Shown here: in pieces, positions 7,709-16,929 of the stretch
Numbering within the stretch: position 1 is the stretch's first letter
Layout: each line of letters begins with the position of its first letter
Source: Amycolatopsis rubida
Lineage (GTDB): Bacteria; Actinomycetota; Actinomycetes; Mycobacteriales; Pseudonocardiaceae
Direction of reading: 5' to 3'
NCBI RefSeq assembly: GCF_900115345.1
Contig: NZ_FOWC01000011.1
Location: 1 to 64,000 of the forward strand
Length of the DNA: 64,000 bases
Made by a program: the position numbers and the translations under genes
The notes under the pieces: model-generated
What the model was told of the DNA's origin: nothing
Databases searched by the model: none
Seen by the model: the letters and a program-made list of their open reading frames with translations, nothing else

Positions 7709-9199
7709 ATGCCTGGTCTTCGCGGTTACCTGACAGCGCTCGCCGTGCTGGGTGTCATCGCCGCTGGTGCCGTGCTCGTCCAGGCGGACGGGCTCGCGAC
7801 ACTGCTCACCGGCGGCGGCGTCTCGGTCGCCCTGTTCGTCGCCGTCGGGACGCGGCTTCTGCTCGTCGTCGCGCACGGCCTGCTCACCAATCACTTCGCG
7901 GCATCGGCACAAGCCGCACTCCGTCGCCGGTTGCTCGACGCGACCGGCGACCCTGGCGTAACCGCCGCTCGAATCACCCAAGGCGTCGACACCACCTCCA
8001 CCTACCTGACGGGCTACTTGCCCGCGATGGTGCTGTCGGTCGTGGTACCGATCGCAGCACTGGCAAGACTTTTTACTGCCGACTTGGCCTCCGCCCTGAT
8101 CGTCACCGCGACCGTCCCGTTGATCCCGCTCTTCGGCGCGCTGATTGGCGCACACACGAAAGCGCGTACACAGTGGACGCTTCTAACGCGACTGGGTGGA
8201 CACTTCCTCGACGTCGTCCGAGGTTTGCCGACGCTCAAGCTGTTCGGCCGCGCGCAAGCCCAGACCCGGATCGTGCGCGAGATGGCCGATGTGCACGCCG
8301 ACGCCACCATCCGGACGCTGAAGGTCGCCTTTCTCTCCGCACTGGTGCTGGAACTCGTCGCCACGCTGTCGATCGCGCTCGTCGCAGTACCCATCGGGTT
8401 CCGCCTGTTGTCCGGCTCGATGACCGCGCACACCGCGATGCTGGTCCTGGTCCTCGCCCCCGAGGCATACCTGCCGCTGCGCGCCGCCGGAGCGAAGTTC
8501 CACGCCGCTGCCGAAGGACTCGCCGCGTTGAAAGAGATCCTGAGCGCGCCTACGGTAATCCGCCGATCCGGAACGCAGACACGTCGCCTTGGCCCGCCGG
8601 AAGTAGTGTTCGACCGCGTTTCCGTGCATTACGGCGAAACCTGCGCACTGTCCGAAGTAGACCTGACGATGCACCCTGGCGAACACCTTGCGTTGGCCGG
8701 GCCGAGCGGTTCCGGCAAATCCACCCTGCTCGCCGTGCTGCTGGGATTCGTCGAGCCGACCTCCGGGCGAGTGCTCGTGGACGGCGTCGACCTGCGCGCC
8801 CTCGACCACTCGTCCTGGCTGCACGACATTGCGTGGCTATCGCAACGTCCGACCCTGTTTCGCGGCACTCTCCTGGAAAACACCGGCGGACGCCGCGTCG
8901 ACGACATCGTCACCGACCTCCCCGACGGCTACGCGACGCAGATCGGCGAACTGGGCGCTGGACTGTCCGCCGGGCAACGCCAACGCGTCGGCCTGGCCCG
9001 TGCCTTGTCCCGCACCGAAGCCGGACTCGTCCTGCTGGACGAGCCCACCGCCCGTCTCGACGCCGGTACGGAAGCGACCGTGCTGGCCGGTGCCAAGGAA
9101 CTGCTGCCCGGCCGCACCGCGGTCCTGGTCGCGCACCGACCGGCGCTGGCGGCGCTCGCTTCGCGGACGGTCGCACTCAACCACGGGGTGACAGTATGA
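7709..9199 (+). CDS. cydD: CydD-like ABC transporter half (thiol exporter for bd assembly)
   Basis: 496-residue half-transporter: five or six membrane helices (about 1-290), then an ATPase domain with Walker A GPSGSGKST, signature LSAGQRQRV, Walker B GLVLLDEPT and the switch histidine in VAHRP. CydDC exports glutathione/cysteine-type thiols and is needed to assemble cytochrome bd. The stretch between the Q loop (SQRPTLFRGTLLENT) and the signature is about 25 residues shorter than in typical CydD, so the helical subdomain is reduced. The stop overlaps the cydC start (ATGA). Confidence 0.88.
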   Translation: MPGLRGYLTALAVLGVIAAGAVLVQADGLATLLTGGGVSVALFVAVGTRLLLVVAHGLLTNHFAASAQAALRRRLLDATGDPGVTAARITQGVDTTSTYLTGYLPAMVLSVVVPIAALARLFTADLASALIVTATVPLIPLFGALIGAHTKARTQWTLLTRLGGHFLDVVRGLPTLKLFGRAQAQTRIVREMADVHADATIRTLKVAFLSALVLELVATLSIALVAVPIGFRLLSGSMTAHTAMLVLVLAPEAYLPLRAAGAKFHAAAEGLAALKEILSAPTVIRRSGTQTRRLGPPEVVFDRVSVHYGETCALSEVDLTMHPGEHLALAGPSGSGKSTLLAVLLGFVEPTSGRVLVDGVDLRALDHSSWLHDIAWLSQRPTLFRGTLLENTGGRRVDDIVTDLPDGYATQIGELGAGLSAGQRQRVGLARALSRTEAGLVLLDEPTARLDAGTEATVLAGAKELLPGRTAVLVAHRPALAALASRTVALNHGVTV

Positions 9200-10704
9200 A
9201 ACTCGTCCGTGCAGCCCTGCTCTCCGTCGGTGCCGAACTCGCCGGACTCGGCCTGACCGGCACCGCGGCCTGGCTGCTCATGCGTGCCGCCGAGCAGCCC
9301 CCGCTCGCCGCGCTCACCCTCGCGATCGTCGCCGTGCGCGTCTTCGCCTTGGCGCGCGGCGGACTCCGGTACGCCGAACGCCTTGCCGGACACGACGTTG
9401 TCCTCCGCTACCTCGGCTCCCTCCGGACCCGGGTGTACCAGGCCCTGCTCCCCCGACGCGTCGCCGAACACTCCGGCGCGGATCTGGTCACCCGCCTGGT
9501 GTCCGATGTGGACGCCGTACAGGACGCCATCCTCCGGCTCGCGCTACCAGCCGTGGTCGCGGGCACCGTCGGTATCGCCGTGATGATCTTCGCCTGCCTG
9601 GTAAACCTTCCGCTCGCCGGGATCATCCTCATTGGACTGATCACCGCAGGACTTCTGCTGATCCCGAGAGGCACAGCACCCGAGTCACGGGCGGAACTCG
9701 CGGAACGCACCGTAGAACTCGTCCTCGGCCGCGACGAACTCATCGCCTACGGCTGGGAACAACGAGAAAAAGCCCGCGCCGCCACGATTATCCGAAAGCT
9801 AGCCGCAGACTCCCGTCGCACCGGCCGCCGTCTCGCCCTGACCACTGCCGCCGGAGTGGCCGTGCAATTCGCGACCACCACCGCAGTCGCGCTGCTCAGC
9901 CCGGCGAACATCCCGGTCACCGCCGCCCTCGCCCTGACCACGATGGCACTGTTCGAGCTGGTCCTTCCGCTGATCCCCGCCGCCGAGCGAATCCCCGAAA
10001 TCCGCACCTCGCTGAGCCGGGTGCGCGCCGTCCTCTCCGCGCCGGAACCAGCCCCCGAACCCGTCCCCGGACCAGGGCACTTCCGGCTGACCAATGTCGG
10101 CGTCCAGCATCCCGGCCGCCGCGCCGCACTCGAAGGCATCGACCTCGACCTGCCGCCCGGCACCCGGTTAGGCGTCCTCGGCCCGTCGGGTGCCGGAAAG
10201 ACGACCCTGCTGCACGTCCTTCTCGGCTTCGTCTCCCCCACGTCCGGTTCGATCACCGTCGACGGCCGTCCCGTGGCCGGACCGCACCCCGCCGTCATTT
10301 CCGGAGCCCTCGCCGACGCGCACGTCTTCGCCACGACCGTCCGCGAAAACCTGCTCCTCGCCAGCCCGGAAGCCACCGACGACGACCTGCGCGCCGCCTG
10401 CGAAACCGCCGGCTTCGACCTCCCGCTCGACCGGGACACCGGCCAAGACGGCGACGCCCTCTCCGGCGGTCAACGGCAACGGCTGCTCCTCGCCCGCGCG
10501 GTGCTCGCCGCACCGCCGGTCCTGGTCCTCGACGAGCCGGTGGAAGGCCTCGACCCCGCACACGGCGACGAGGTCTTGGCGCGGGTTCTCGCCCAGGCGA
10601 AGGGAACCGTGGTGCTGGTGACGCACCGGCCGGAGCACGTCGCCGGGTTCGACCAGATCCGCACGCTGGAAGACGGGCGGCTAGCACTCAGCGTTCACCG
10701 ATGA
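9196..10704 (+). CDS. cydC: CydC-like ABC transporter half
   Basis: 502-residue partner of CydD. The membrane domain covers roughly residues 1-285. The ATPase domain has Walker A GPSGAGKTT, signature LSGGQRQRL, Walker B VLVLDEP and switch histidine in VTHRP. At the usual Q-loop glutamine the sequence reads ALADAHVF, so the glutamine seems to be missing. The ATG at 9196 overlaps the cydD stop. The 3' end overlaps the degraded gene on the other strand by 17 bases. Confidence 0.9.
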   Translation: MKLVRAALLSVGAELAGLGLTGTAAWLLMRAAEQPPLAALTLAIVAVRVFALARGGLRYAERLAGHDVVLRYLGSLRTRVYQALLPRRVAEHSGADLVTRLVSDVDAVQDAILRLALPAVVAGTVGIAVMIFACLVNLPLAGIILIGLITAGLLLIPRGTAPESRAELAERTVELVLGRDELIAYGWEQREKARAATIIRKLAADSRRTGRRLALTTAAGVAVQFATTTAVALLSPANIPVTAALALTTMALFELVLPLIPAAERIPEIRTSLSRVRAVLSAPEPAPEPVPGPGHFRLTNVGVQHPGRRAALEGIDLDLPPGTRLGVLGPSGAGKTTLLHVLLGFVSPTSGSITVDGRPVAGPHPAVISGALADAHVFATTVRENLLLASPEATDDDLRAACETAGFDLPLDRDTGQDGDALSGGQRQRLLLARAVLAAPPVLVLDEPVEGLDPAHGDEVLARVLAQAKGTVVLVTHRPEHVAGFDQIRTLEDGRLALSVHR

Positions 10705-11232
10705 GCTGGATCGGCGAGTCCATCGGATCGAGGTGGACCATGTCGTTGGCGTCGACGTACGGCTGCGATTCCGGCGACCCCCGGAAAAGCGCGACGACGA
10801 CGGCGGTGAGCCGGACTCGTCCGCCGCCGAGGTGAGTGCCCCCCAGTCGGCTCGGCGAGCCCGGCCAGCCACTCGGCCCGCACCGGGTCCATCGTGGCGG
10901 TGTAGGCCCCGGTCCGGCCGGAACGGACCTCGCGGGCGGCCAGGACGTCGCCCCACCGGGCGAGCGCGAGGATCTCGTCGATCGACAAGCGGATCGACTC
11001 GTTCCCGCAGTGTTCCAACGGCCGGTAACCGGCTCTGCTCGCCAGTAGCTGTTGTCGTCGCCGGGAACGCTTCGGTAGACCGTCTGCCACGCGGTGCGGG
11101 CGCCCGTGAAAAGGATGCGGAGCCAGCCCGGCCCAGCCGACCGGGAAGCCGTCCCGGCTGCCGGACGAGCAGACCGCGCGGTTTCACCCGGTTCGCGCTC
11201 GTGGGATCCAGCTGGTCTTCGGCCACGTCCAT
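10688..11232 (-). pseudogene. Frame-broken gene of unknown function
   Basis: No single frame is open and protein-like. Reading the minus strand, plausible protein passes from one frame to another: MDVAEDQLDPTSANRVKPRG near 11232, then ILFTGARTAWQTVYRSVPGD (about 11055-11115), then ESIRLSIDEILALARWGDVL with YTATMDPVRAEWLAGLAE (about 10855-11015), then GGGRVRLTAVVVALFRG and VHLDPMDSPIQLIGER to a TGA at 10688. At least three frame changes are needed. I do not recognise the family. Real decay, or several base-calling errors, would both explain it. Confidence 0.45.
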
Positions 11233-11325
11233 CGCCCCCGCGAGTCGCGGCGGATCAGACCCGGAACGCAGCGCGCGGCGATGACATCTCGATGAAACCG
11301 CGTTCTGTCCGATGTAGACAGACTG

Positions 11326-12231
11326 TCACCCCTGCCGGGCGGCCAGCACGTCCCGCATCGGCGGCCGGTCCGTCACCGGCACCTCCGTCACGTCCGGCAC
11401 CCATTCCCCGGACACCTGCACGAACTGCGTGAACCGCGCCGCCTCCGCACTCGGCATCCCGCAACGGGCGAGTGCGGTGCCGAGGATCTGCCGGGCCATC
11501 ACGCCGAGTTGCAGCAGCGACCGGTTGCGATGTTTGCGCACGCCGAGGTTGACCTGCGCCAACCCGTCGAGCCCGTAGCGCTCCTCGGCGTCCAGCAGCA
11601 GGCCGATCTCCACGCCGTACCCCCCGGCGAACGGCACCGACTCCAGGAACTCGCGCGTGCCCGCGTACTCGCCGCCCAGCGGCTGCACCAGCTCGCCGAG
11701 GGCCGGGCGCAACGCGGACAGCACCGGCCGCGCCAGCAGTTCGGTGACCCGGCCGCCGCCAGTGCTCTCCAGCCGCAGCGGGCGACGGTAGAAGCCCTTG
11801 ACCAGGTGCACGCCTTCCTCGGTGAGCAGCGGGCCGAGCAGCGACGGCACGAACGCCGGGTCCGGATCGACCAGGTCGGAGTCGAGGAAGACCACGACGT
11901 CGCCGGTCGTCGCGGCGAGCGAGCGCCACAGCACCTCGCCCTTGCCGGGACGCGGCGTCAGCTCCGGCACGACATCCTCGCGGCGCACCACCCGGGCCCC
12001 GGCGGCCGCGGCGGCCTCGGCCGTCGCGTCGGTGGAGCCGGAGTCGACGACCACCAGCTCGTCGACCACCCCGCCGAGCAGCGGGCGCACCGACGCGACC
12101 ACCGCGGCGACCGTTTCCTCCTCGTCCAGCGCCGGCAGCACGACCGACACGGTCCGGCCGCGTTTGGCGGCGAGGATGTCCGCGCCGCTCCACCCCGGCT
12201 CCTGCCAGGTGCGACGGTGAAACCAGCTCAT
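11326..12231 (-). CDS. gpgS: Glucosyl-3-phosphoglycerate synthase
   Basis: 301-residue GT81-type glycosyltransferase that joins glucose from a nucleotide sugar to 3-phosphoglycerate, the first step toward glucosylglycerate and methylglucose lipopolysaccharides. Visible features: the opening VSVVLPALDEEETV, the TPRPGKGEVLWRSL segment (GKGE at 97-100), the metal-binding DSD at 117-119, and AGGYGVEIGLLLD. The size equals the mycobacterial enzyme closely. The ATG at 12231 is 15 bases from a divergent acyltransferase gene. It belongs to the conserved gpgS-DivIVA-tag group, now separated by cydABDC. Confidence 0.93.
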   Translation of the reverse strand: MSWFHRRTWQEPGWSGADILAAKRGRTVSVVLPALDEEETVAAVVASVRPLLGGVVDELVVVDSGSTDATAEAAAAAGARVVRREDVVPELTPRPGKGEVLWRSLAATTGDVVVFLDSDLVDPDPAFVPSLLGPLLTEEGVHLVKGFYRRPLRLESTGGGRVTELLARPVLSALRPALGELVQPLGGEYAGTREFLESVPFAGGYGVEIGLLLDAEERYGLDGLAQVNLGVRKHRNRSLLQLGVMARQILGTALARCGMPSAEAARFTQFVQVSGEWVPDVTEVPVTDRPPMRDVLAARQG

Positions 12232-12246
12232 GGAGACGATCGTGCC

Positions 12247-12960
12247 ATGCTGGAGCCGGTGCCCGATCCTCCGGAGGGAGAACCTTTGCTGCCGCTGCTC
12301 GTCCGTTTCGTGCTCGGACCGCTGGTCCGCGCGCTTTACCGGCCTCAGGTCGAGGGCGTCGAGAACATCCCCGAGGACGGCCCGGTGCTGCTCGCCGCCA
12401 ACCACCGGGCGGCGCTCGACACCGGTGTGATCACGTTCACCACGCCGCGGCAGGTCCGGTTCCTCGGCAAGGCCGAGTACTTCACCGGCAAGGGCATCAA
12501 GGGCCGGTTCACCGCGAAATCGCTCGACGCGCTCGGGTACATCCCGGTCGAACGCGGCAACGCACAGGCCGGGCTCGCCGCGCTGGAAGCGGGCCGGAAG
12601 GTGCTCACCGACGGCGGCGTCTTCGCGATCTACCCCGAAGGCACCCGCTCGCTCGACGGGCGGCTGCACCGCGGGCACACCGGCGTCGCCGCGCTCGCGC
12701 TCTCCACCGGGGCGAAGGTGGTTCCGGTCGCGTTGTTCGGCACCGAGGGCATCCAGCCCAACGGCGCGAGAATCCCTCGGCTCGCCAAAATCAAGGTCCG
12801 ATTCGGCGAACCGCTGGACTTCGCGCGCTACGAAGGCCAGGACTCGTCCTCGGCGATCCGCCGGTCGGTGACCGACGAGATCATGTACGCGATCCTGGAA
12901 CTGTCCGGGCAGGAATACGTCGACACCTACCACAAACGACCGGACGAAAAAGCGTCGTGA
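12247..12960 (+). CDS. 1-acyl-sn-glycerol-3-phosphate acyltransferase (PlsC family)
   Basis: 237-residue membrane-associated acyltransferase. The catalytic HX4D box is NHRAALD (H53, D58); the phosphate-binding motif is YPEGTRS and a later VPVALFGTEG block is also typical. It would acylate lysophosphatidate or a related glycerolipid. The ATG at 12247 has no clear ribosome site; a TTG about 40 bases downstream follows GGAGGGAGAAC and would begin at the hydrophobic LLPLLVRFVLG, so the true protein may be 13 residues shorter. Its stop is four bases from the convergent LOG gene. Confidence 0.88.
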   Translation: MLEPVPDPPEGEPLLPLLVRFVLGPLVRALYRPQVEGVENIPEDGPVLLAANHRAALDTGVITFTTPRQVRFLGKAEYFTGKGIKGRFTAKSLDALGYIPVERGNAQAGLAALEAGRKVLTDGGVFAIYPEGTRSLDGRLHRGHTGVAALALSTGAKVVPVALFGTEGIQPNGARIPRLAKIKVRFGEPLDFARYEGQDSSSAIRRSVTDEIMYAILELSGQEYVDTYHKRPDEKAS

Positions 12961-12963
12961 CGC

Positions 12964-13506
12964 TTAACCGGTCGAGCGGCTCAGGATGTCGACCAGTTTG
13001 TCCGCGTCGGCGGCGACGCTGATCAGCTGCCGGGTCTCCGGCCGCAGGAACCCCTTCTCCAGCATTTGATCGGCGAAGGCGACCAGCGGCGAGTAATACC
13101 CGGCCACGTCGAGCAGCCCGATCGGCTTGCGGTGAATGCCGAGCTGCGCCCAGGTCCACACCTCGAACAATTCTTCAAGGGTGCCGACGCCGCCGGGCAA
13201 CGCGACGAACGCGTCCGACAAAGCGGCCATTTTCGCTTTGCGCTGGTGCATGTCGGCGACCACGTGCAATTCGGTAAGGCCGCCGTGCGCGATTTCCACG
13301 CTCGCCAGCACTTCCGGGATCACGCCGATCACTTCACCGCCCGCGGCGAGCGCGGCGTTGGCCACCACGCCCATGGTGCCGACGCTCGCGCCGCCGTAGA
13401 CAAGACCGATTCCCCGCTGCGCCAACAGCTTCCCGACGCCGGCCGCCGCTTCGGCGTACTCCGGCGAAAAGCCCTGCGCCGAACCGCAGAACACACAGAT
13501 CCGCAT
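12964..13506 (-). CDS. LOG family protein (TIGR00730), shorter copy
   Basis: 180-residue Rossmann-type protein with the LOG motif PGGVGTLEE and the nucleotide loop YGGASVGTMG. LOG proteins hydrolyse cytokinin-type nucleoside 5'-monophosphates to base and ribose phosphate; in bacteria they are often described as lysine-decarboxylase-like from an early misannotation. The start overlaps the stop of the second LOG gene (TGATG). Whether this copy acts on cytokinin precursors or on ordinary nucleotides cannot be seen. Confidence 0.9.
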   Translation of the reverse strand: MRICVFCGSAQGFSPEYAEAAAGVGKLLAQRGIGLVYGGASVGTMGVVANAALAAGGEVIGVIPEVLASVEIAHGGLTELHVVADMHQRKAKMAALSDAFVALPGGVGTLEELFEVWTWAQLGIHRKPIGLLDVAGYYSPLVAFADQMLEKGFLRPETRQLISVAADADKLVDILSRSTG

Positions 13507-14291
13507 CAGTGCGTGTCCTCCCAAGCCTGATAAGAATCCTGCACGACGCGCACCGCGTCGTCGATGTCGTCGGTCAAGTGCAGCAGGTTGAGGTCCTTTT
13601 CGCCGATCTTCCCGCCGCCGAGCACCGATTTCGCGATCCAGTCGTACAGCCCGCCCCAGTATTCGGTGCCGAACAGCACCACCGGGAACTTGGTGACCTT
13701 CTTGGTCTGGACCAGCGTGAGCGCCTCGAACAGTTCGTCGAGCGTCCCGAATCCGCCGGGAAGGCAGATGAACGCCTGCGAGTACTTGACGAACATGGTC
13801 TTGCGGGCGAAGAAGTAGCGGAAGTTCACGCCGAGGTCGACCCACGGGTTCAGGCCCTGCTCGAACGGCAGCTCGATGCCGAGCCCGACGGAGAACCCGC
13901 CCGCTTCGTTCGCGCCGCGGTTCACCGCTTCCATCGCGCCCGGACCGCCGCCGGTCATCACCGCGAACCCGGCGTCGGCGAGCGCGGCCCCGATCTTGCG
14001 GCCCAGTTCGTACTCCGGGTTGTCGCGTTTGGTGCGCGCGGAACCGAACACGGTCACCGCGCGCGGAACCTCGGCCAGCGCGCCGAATCCCTCGACGAAC
14101 TCGGCCTGGATCCGCAGCACGCGCCACGGGTCGGTGTGCACCCAGTCGCTCGGCCCCCGCGAGTCGAGCAGGCGCTGATCGGTGGTGCTGCCCTGGTCGC
14201 GCCGATCGCGCCGGAGCACCACCGGGCCCTTGTGCCGCTCCACCGGACGTTCGGGGTACTGGCCGTCGGGAAATTCAGACTGTTCGGTCAC
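13506..14291 (-). CDS. LOG family protein (TIGR00730), longer copy
   Basis: 261-residue relative of the adjacent gene with a basic N-terminal extension of about 75 residues. The core has VTVFGSARTKRDNPEY, the glycine loop GGGPGAMEA and the signature PGGFGTLDELFE. The two copies have different lengths, so they may have different substrates or form a mixed complex. Its promoter would lie in the 358-base gap shared with the divergent M4 protease gene. Confidence 0.9.
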   Translation of the reverse strand: MTEQSEFPDGQYPERPVERHKGPVVLRRDRRDQGSTTDQRLLDSRGPSDWVHTDPWRVLRIQAEFVEGFGALAEVPRAVTVFGSARTKRDNPEYELGRKIGAALADAGFAVMTGGGPGAMEAVNRGANEAGGFSVGLGIELPFEQGLNPWVDLGVNFRYFFARKTMFVKYSQAFICLPGGFGTLDELFEALTLVQTKKVTKFPVVLFGTEYWGGLYDWIAKSVLGGGKIGEKDLNLLHLTDDIDDAVRVVQDSYQAWEDTH

Positions 14292-14545
14292 CGGCCAAGC
14301 CTACGGGCCGATCGGCCGCGGCGGGCGCCCGCGTGGGCACCAGAGCGTGCCGGATCGGTTGCCCGTGCTTGAACGCGGGAAAGCGGACCACAGCGGGTTC
14401 CGGTCCTGCTACCAATGGCCGGTTGTCGGCAACTACCGACGAAAGTCGCCCGGCCCCGCCCCGAAACGGCGTTTTCCCTGCTACGGAGCCGCTTGCGGGG
14501 AATAGTCCTGATCGCCCCCAGGGTCCTGCTGGTCCGTTCAGCGCA

Positions 14546-14574
14546 TTGACCGCCCTCGTGAGCGCTTTTTTACT
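14546..14574 (+). promoter_or_regulatory. Possible promoter of the M4 protease gene
   Basis: In the 358-base gap 14292-14649, which holds no gene I can support, TTGACC (14546-14551) and TTTACT (14569-14574) are separated by exactly 17 bases, 75 bases before the protease start. The -10 match is weak. A short GTGAG...CTCAC inverted repeat overlaps it and could bind a regulator. Confidence 0.3.
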
Positions 14575-14649
14575 CACGGTGTCCGCGGCCTGATCAGCCC
14601 AGCTCAACGCGTTGCGCTTTCCCCATCGTGTACCCCGAAAGGACTGTCG

Positions 14650-16740
14650 ATGACGTCCAGAAGAGGGCTCGCCACCGGTATCGCAAGTGTCGCCGGTCTC
14701 GCCCTTTCCCTGCTCGCGCTGCCGGTGACCCCGGCATCCGCGGCCCCCGCCCAACCTTCCGCAGACCCGCAGGCCACCGCGATCGCGGCCGCCGACCGGG
14801 TCGCCGCCGCAGGCGCGGTCGGGCTTCGCAAGAGCTCGGCCGAGAGCCTGCACCGCGTCAGCACCACCCTGGGCGACGCCGGGCTGTACTACAACTCCTA
14901 CGAGCGCACCTACGACGGCCTCCGGGTCGTCGGCGGGGATGCGGTGATCGTCGCCGACGGAACGGGCCGCGTGCGCGGCACCGACTCCGCCGAGGGCGCG
15001 GCCATCACCGTGGGCACCAAGCCCACTGTCGACGCGGCGCGCGCGGCCTCGGTCGCCCGCGGCCAGTTGCCGGCCGTGAGCACGGTGAGCAAGCCTGATC
15101 TGGTCGTTCTCGGCGGCGCACAGCCGAAACTGGCCTACGAGGTCGTCGTCAAGGGCCGTACCGCGAAGGCGCCGAGCAACCTGCACGTCTTCGTCGACGC
15201 CGCCACCGGCAAGGTCCTCGACCAGCGCGACGACGTGAAGGCCGAAAGCCCGGCGAAGACCGGTTCGACCGCCGCGGCCCCGCGCGCGGCGGCCAACGGC
15301 AACAGCTACTACGCCGGCCAGGTCAGCATCGACACCACCGGTTCCGGCAGCTCGTACTCGATGCGCGACCCGAACCGGCCCGGCATCAGCTGCGGGCGCG
15401 AGGGCGGCTCGGTGTACACGAAGTCCAGCAACTCGTGGGGCAACGGACGGGGCACCGACCTCGAAACCGGTTGCGTCGACGTGCTCTACACGGTGCAGAC
15501 CGAGTGGAACATGCTCAAGGACTGGCTGGGCCGCAACGGAATCGACGGCAACGGCCGCGGGTTCCCGGCGTCGGTCGGCCTGAACGACGTCAACGCCTAC
15601 TGGGACGGCTCGTCCACCCACTTCGGGCACTCGCAGGACAACCAGCGCCAGGCGACGTCGATGGACGTGGCGGGCCACGAGTTCGGCCACGGCATCTTCC
15701 AGAACACGCCGGGCGGCGCGGGATCGGGCAACGAGAACGGCGGTCTCAACGAGTCCACCGGCGACGTGTTCGGCGCGCTGACCGAGTTCTACGCGAACAA
15801 CCCGGTCGACACCCCGGACTTCACCGTCGGCGAGGGCGTGAACCTGGTCGGCAACGGCCCGATCCGCTACATGTACGACCCGAGCCGCGAGGGCGACCCG
15901 AACTGCTACTCGTCGTCGATCCCGAACACCGAGGTGCACGCGGCGGCAGGCCCGCAGAACCACTGGTTCTACCTGCTGTCCGAGGGCAGCTCGCCGACCG
16001 ACGGCCAGCCGGCCAGCCCGACCTGCAACGGCAGCAGCGTCACCGGCATCGGCATCCAGAAGGCGGGCAAGATCTTCTACAACGGCCTGCTGCACAAGAC
16101 CTCGTCCTGGAACCACAAGGCGGCCCGCAAGGCGACCCTTCAGGCCGCGGTCGACCTGTTCCCGGGCAGCTGCACCGAGTTCAACGCCACCAAGGCGGCG
16201 TGGGACGCGATTTCGGTCGGCGCGGTCTCCGGTGAGGCCACCTGCACCGGCGAACCGCCGAAGGACAACGACTTCTCGGTCAGCCTTTCGCCCTCGACCG
16301 CGACTGTCCAGCCTGGACAGTCGGCCACGTCGACGGTGACCACCAAGATCACCAACGGCAACGCGCAGTCGGTGAAGCTGACCGCGAGCGGCCTGCCCTC
16401 GGGCGCCACCGCGACGTTCACCCCGGCGACCGTGCAGTCCGGCGCCACCGCGTCCGTCACGATCGCCACGACGGCCAGCACGCCGAACGGCACCAGCAAG
16501 GTCACGATCACCGCGACCGGCGCGAACGCCACCCACACCGCGGACTTCACGCTCACCGTGGGCAGCGGCAACCCAGGCGGCTGCGGCGGCGTGACCGCGT
16601 GGGACTCGAACACGTTCTACGGTCCAGGCGACGTGGTCTCGTACGGCAACCACAAGTGGACCTCGACGTGGTACTCCGTCGGCGCTGAGCCGGGTGCGCC
16701 CGGTTCCTGGGCCGTCTGGACCGACAGCGGGGCCTGCTGA
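14650..16740 (+). CDS. Secreted M4 (thermolysin-type) metalloprotease with chitin-binding tail
   Basis: 696 residues. A Sec signal peptide ends near ASA-A (about residue 31). An FTP/PepSY-type propeptide follows (about 40-215). The M4 catalytic domain has HEFGH at 343-347 and a third zinc ligand, E368, in GGLNESTGD. After about residue 535 comes an Ig-like module (SLSPSTATVQPGQSATSTV ...), and the last 50 residues match a CBM5/12-type chitin-binding module (AWDSNTFYGPGDVVSY, SVGAEPGAPGSWAVW). The enzyme would digest proteins on chitinous material. The ATG follows AAAGGA. It lies directly before a GH18 chitinase gene. Confidence 0.93.
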   Translation: MTSRRGLATGIASVAGLALSLLALPVTPASAAPAQPSADPQATAIAAADRVAAAGAVGLRKSSAESLHRVSTTLGDAGLYYNSYERTYDGLRVVGGDAVIVADGTGRVRGTDSAEGAAITVGTKPTVDAARAASVARGQLPAVSTVSKPDLVVLGGAQPKLAYEVVVKGRTAKAPSNLHVFVDAATGKVLDQRDDVKAESPAKTGSTAAAPRAAANGNSYYAGQVSIDTTGSGSSYSMRDPNRPGISCGREGGSVYTKSSNSWGNGRGTDLETGCVDVLYTVQTEWNMLKDWLGRNGIDGNGRGFPASVGLNDVNAYWDGSSTHFGHSQDNQRQATSMDVAGHEFGHGIFQNTPGGAGSGNENGGLNESTGDVFGALTEFYANNPVDTPDFTVGEGVNLVGNGPIRYMYDPSREGDPNCYSSSIPNTEVHAAAGPQNHWFYLLSEGSSPTDGQPASPTCNGSSVTGIGIQKAGKIFYNGLLHKTSSWNHKAARKATLQAAVDLFPGSCTEFNATKAAWDAISVGAVSGEATCTGEPPKDNDFSVSLSPSTATVQPGQSATSTVTTKITNGNAQSVKLTASGLPSGATATFTPATVQSGATASVTIATTASTPNGTSKVTITATGANATHTADFTLTVGSGNPGGCGGVTAWDSNTFYGPGDVVSYGNHKWTSTWYSVGAEPGAPGSWAVWTDSGAC

Positions 16741-16818
16741 CGCAGTAGTCGCACCCTAGTTCGCCCCTTGGGACCAGCCGGGCACGGCGCCTCGTGCCCG
16801 GCTGGTTCGCGTCCGCGC

Positions 16819-16854
16819 TTGTCCAGACCACCTGTCGTGAATTTGTCTAGACCA
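16819..16854 (+). promoter_or_regulatory. Two DasR-like (dre) operators before the chitinase gene
   Basis: TTGTCCAGACCA (16819-16830) and TTGTCTAGACCA (16843-16854) form a direct repeat with a 24-base period. Against the core of the DasR operator, TGGTCTAGACCA, they match 10 and 11 of 12 positions, and they resemble the 12-bp direct repeats of Streptomyces chitinase promoters. They end 75 bases before the chitinase start. Repression by DasR, relieved by chitin-derived amino sugars, is the inference. Confidence 0.75.
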
Positions 16855-16929
16855 TACGATCGGGGGTAGGCATCCCCCGGCCCGCCGCTTACCGTTGCGG
16901 CACCACCGTTACCGGGGACGGGAGCCGTG

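Noticed and set aside
5531..8155. Very long open frame on the minus strand opposite cydA, cydB and the start of cydD
   Set aside because: The protein is almost only Q, R, D, E, G and H with no domain; it is the antisense of strongly GC-biased membrane genes.
13706..13717. TGGTCTGGACCA, close to a DasR site
   Set aside because: It lies inside the coding sequence of the longer LOG gene and encodes conserved residues, so chance is the better explanation.
14275..16653. 792-codon open frame on the minus strand opposite the M4 protease
   Set aside because: It is V/R/G/A-rich with no motif, whereas the plus-strand frame has all the protease motifs.
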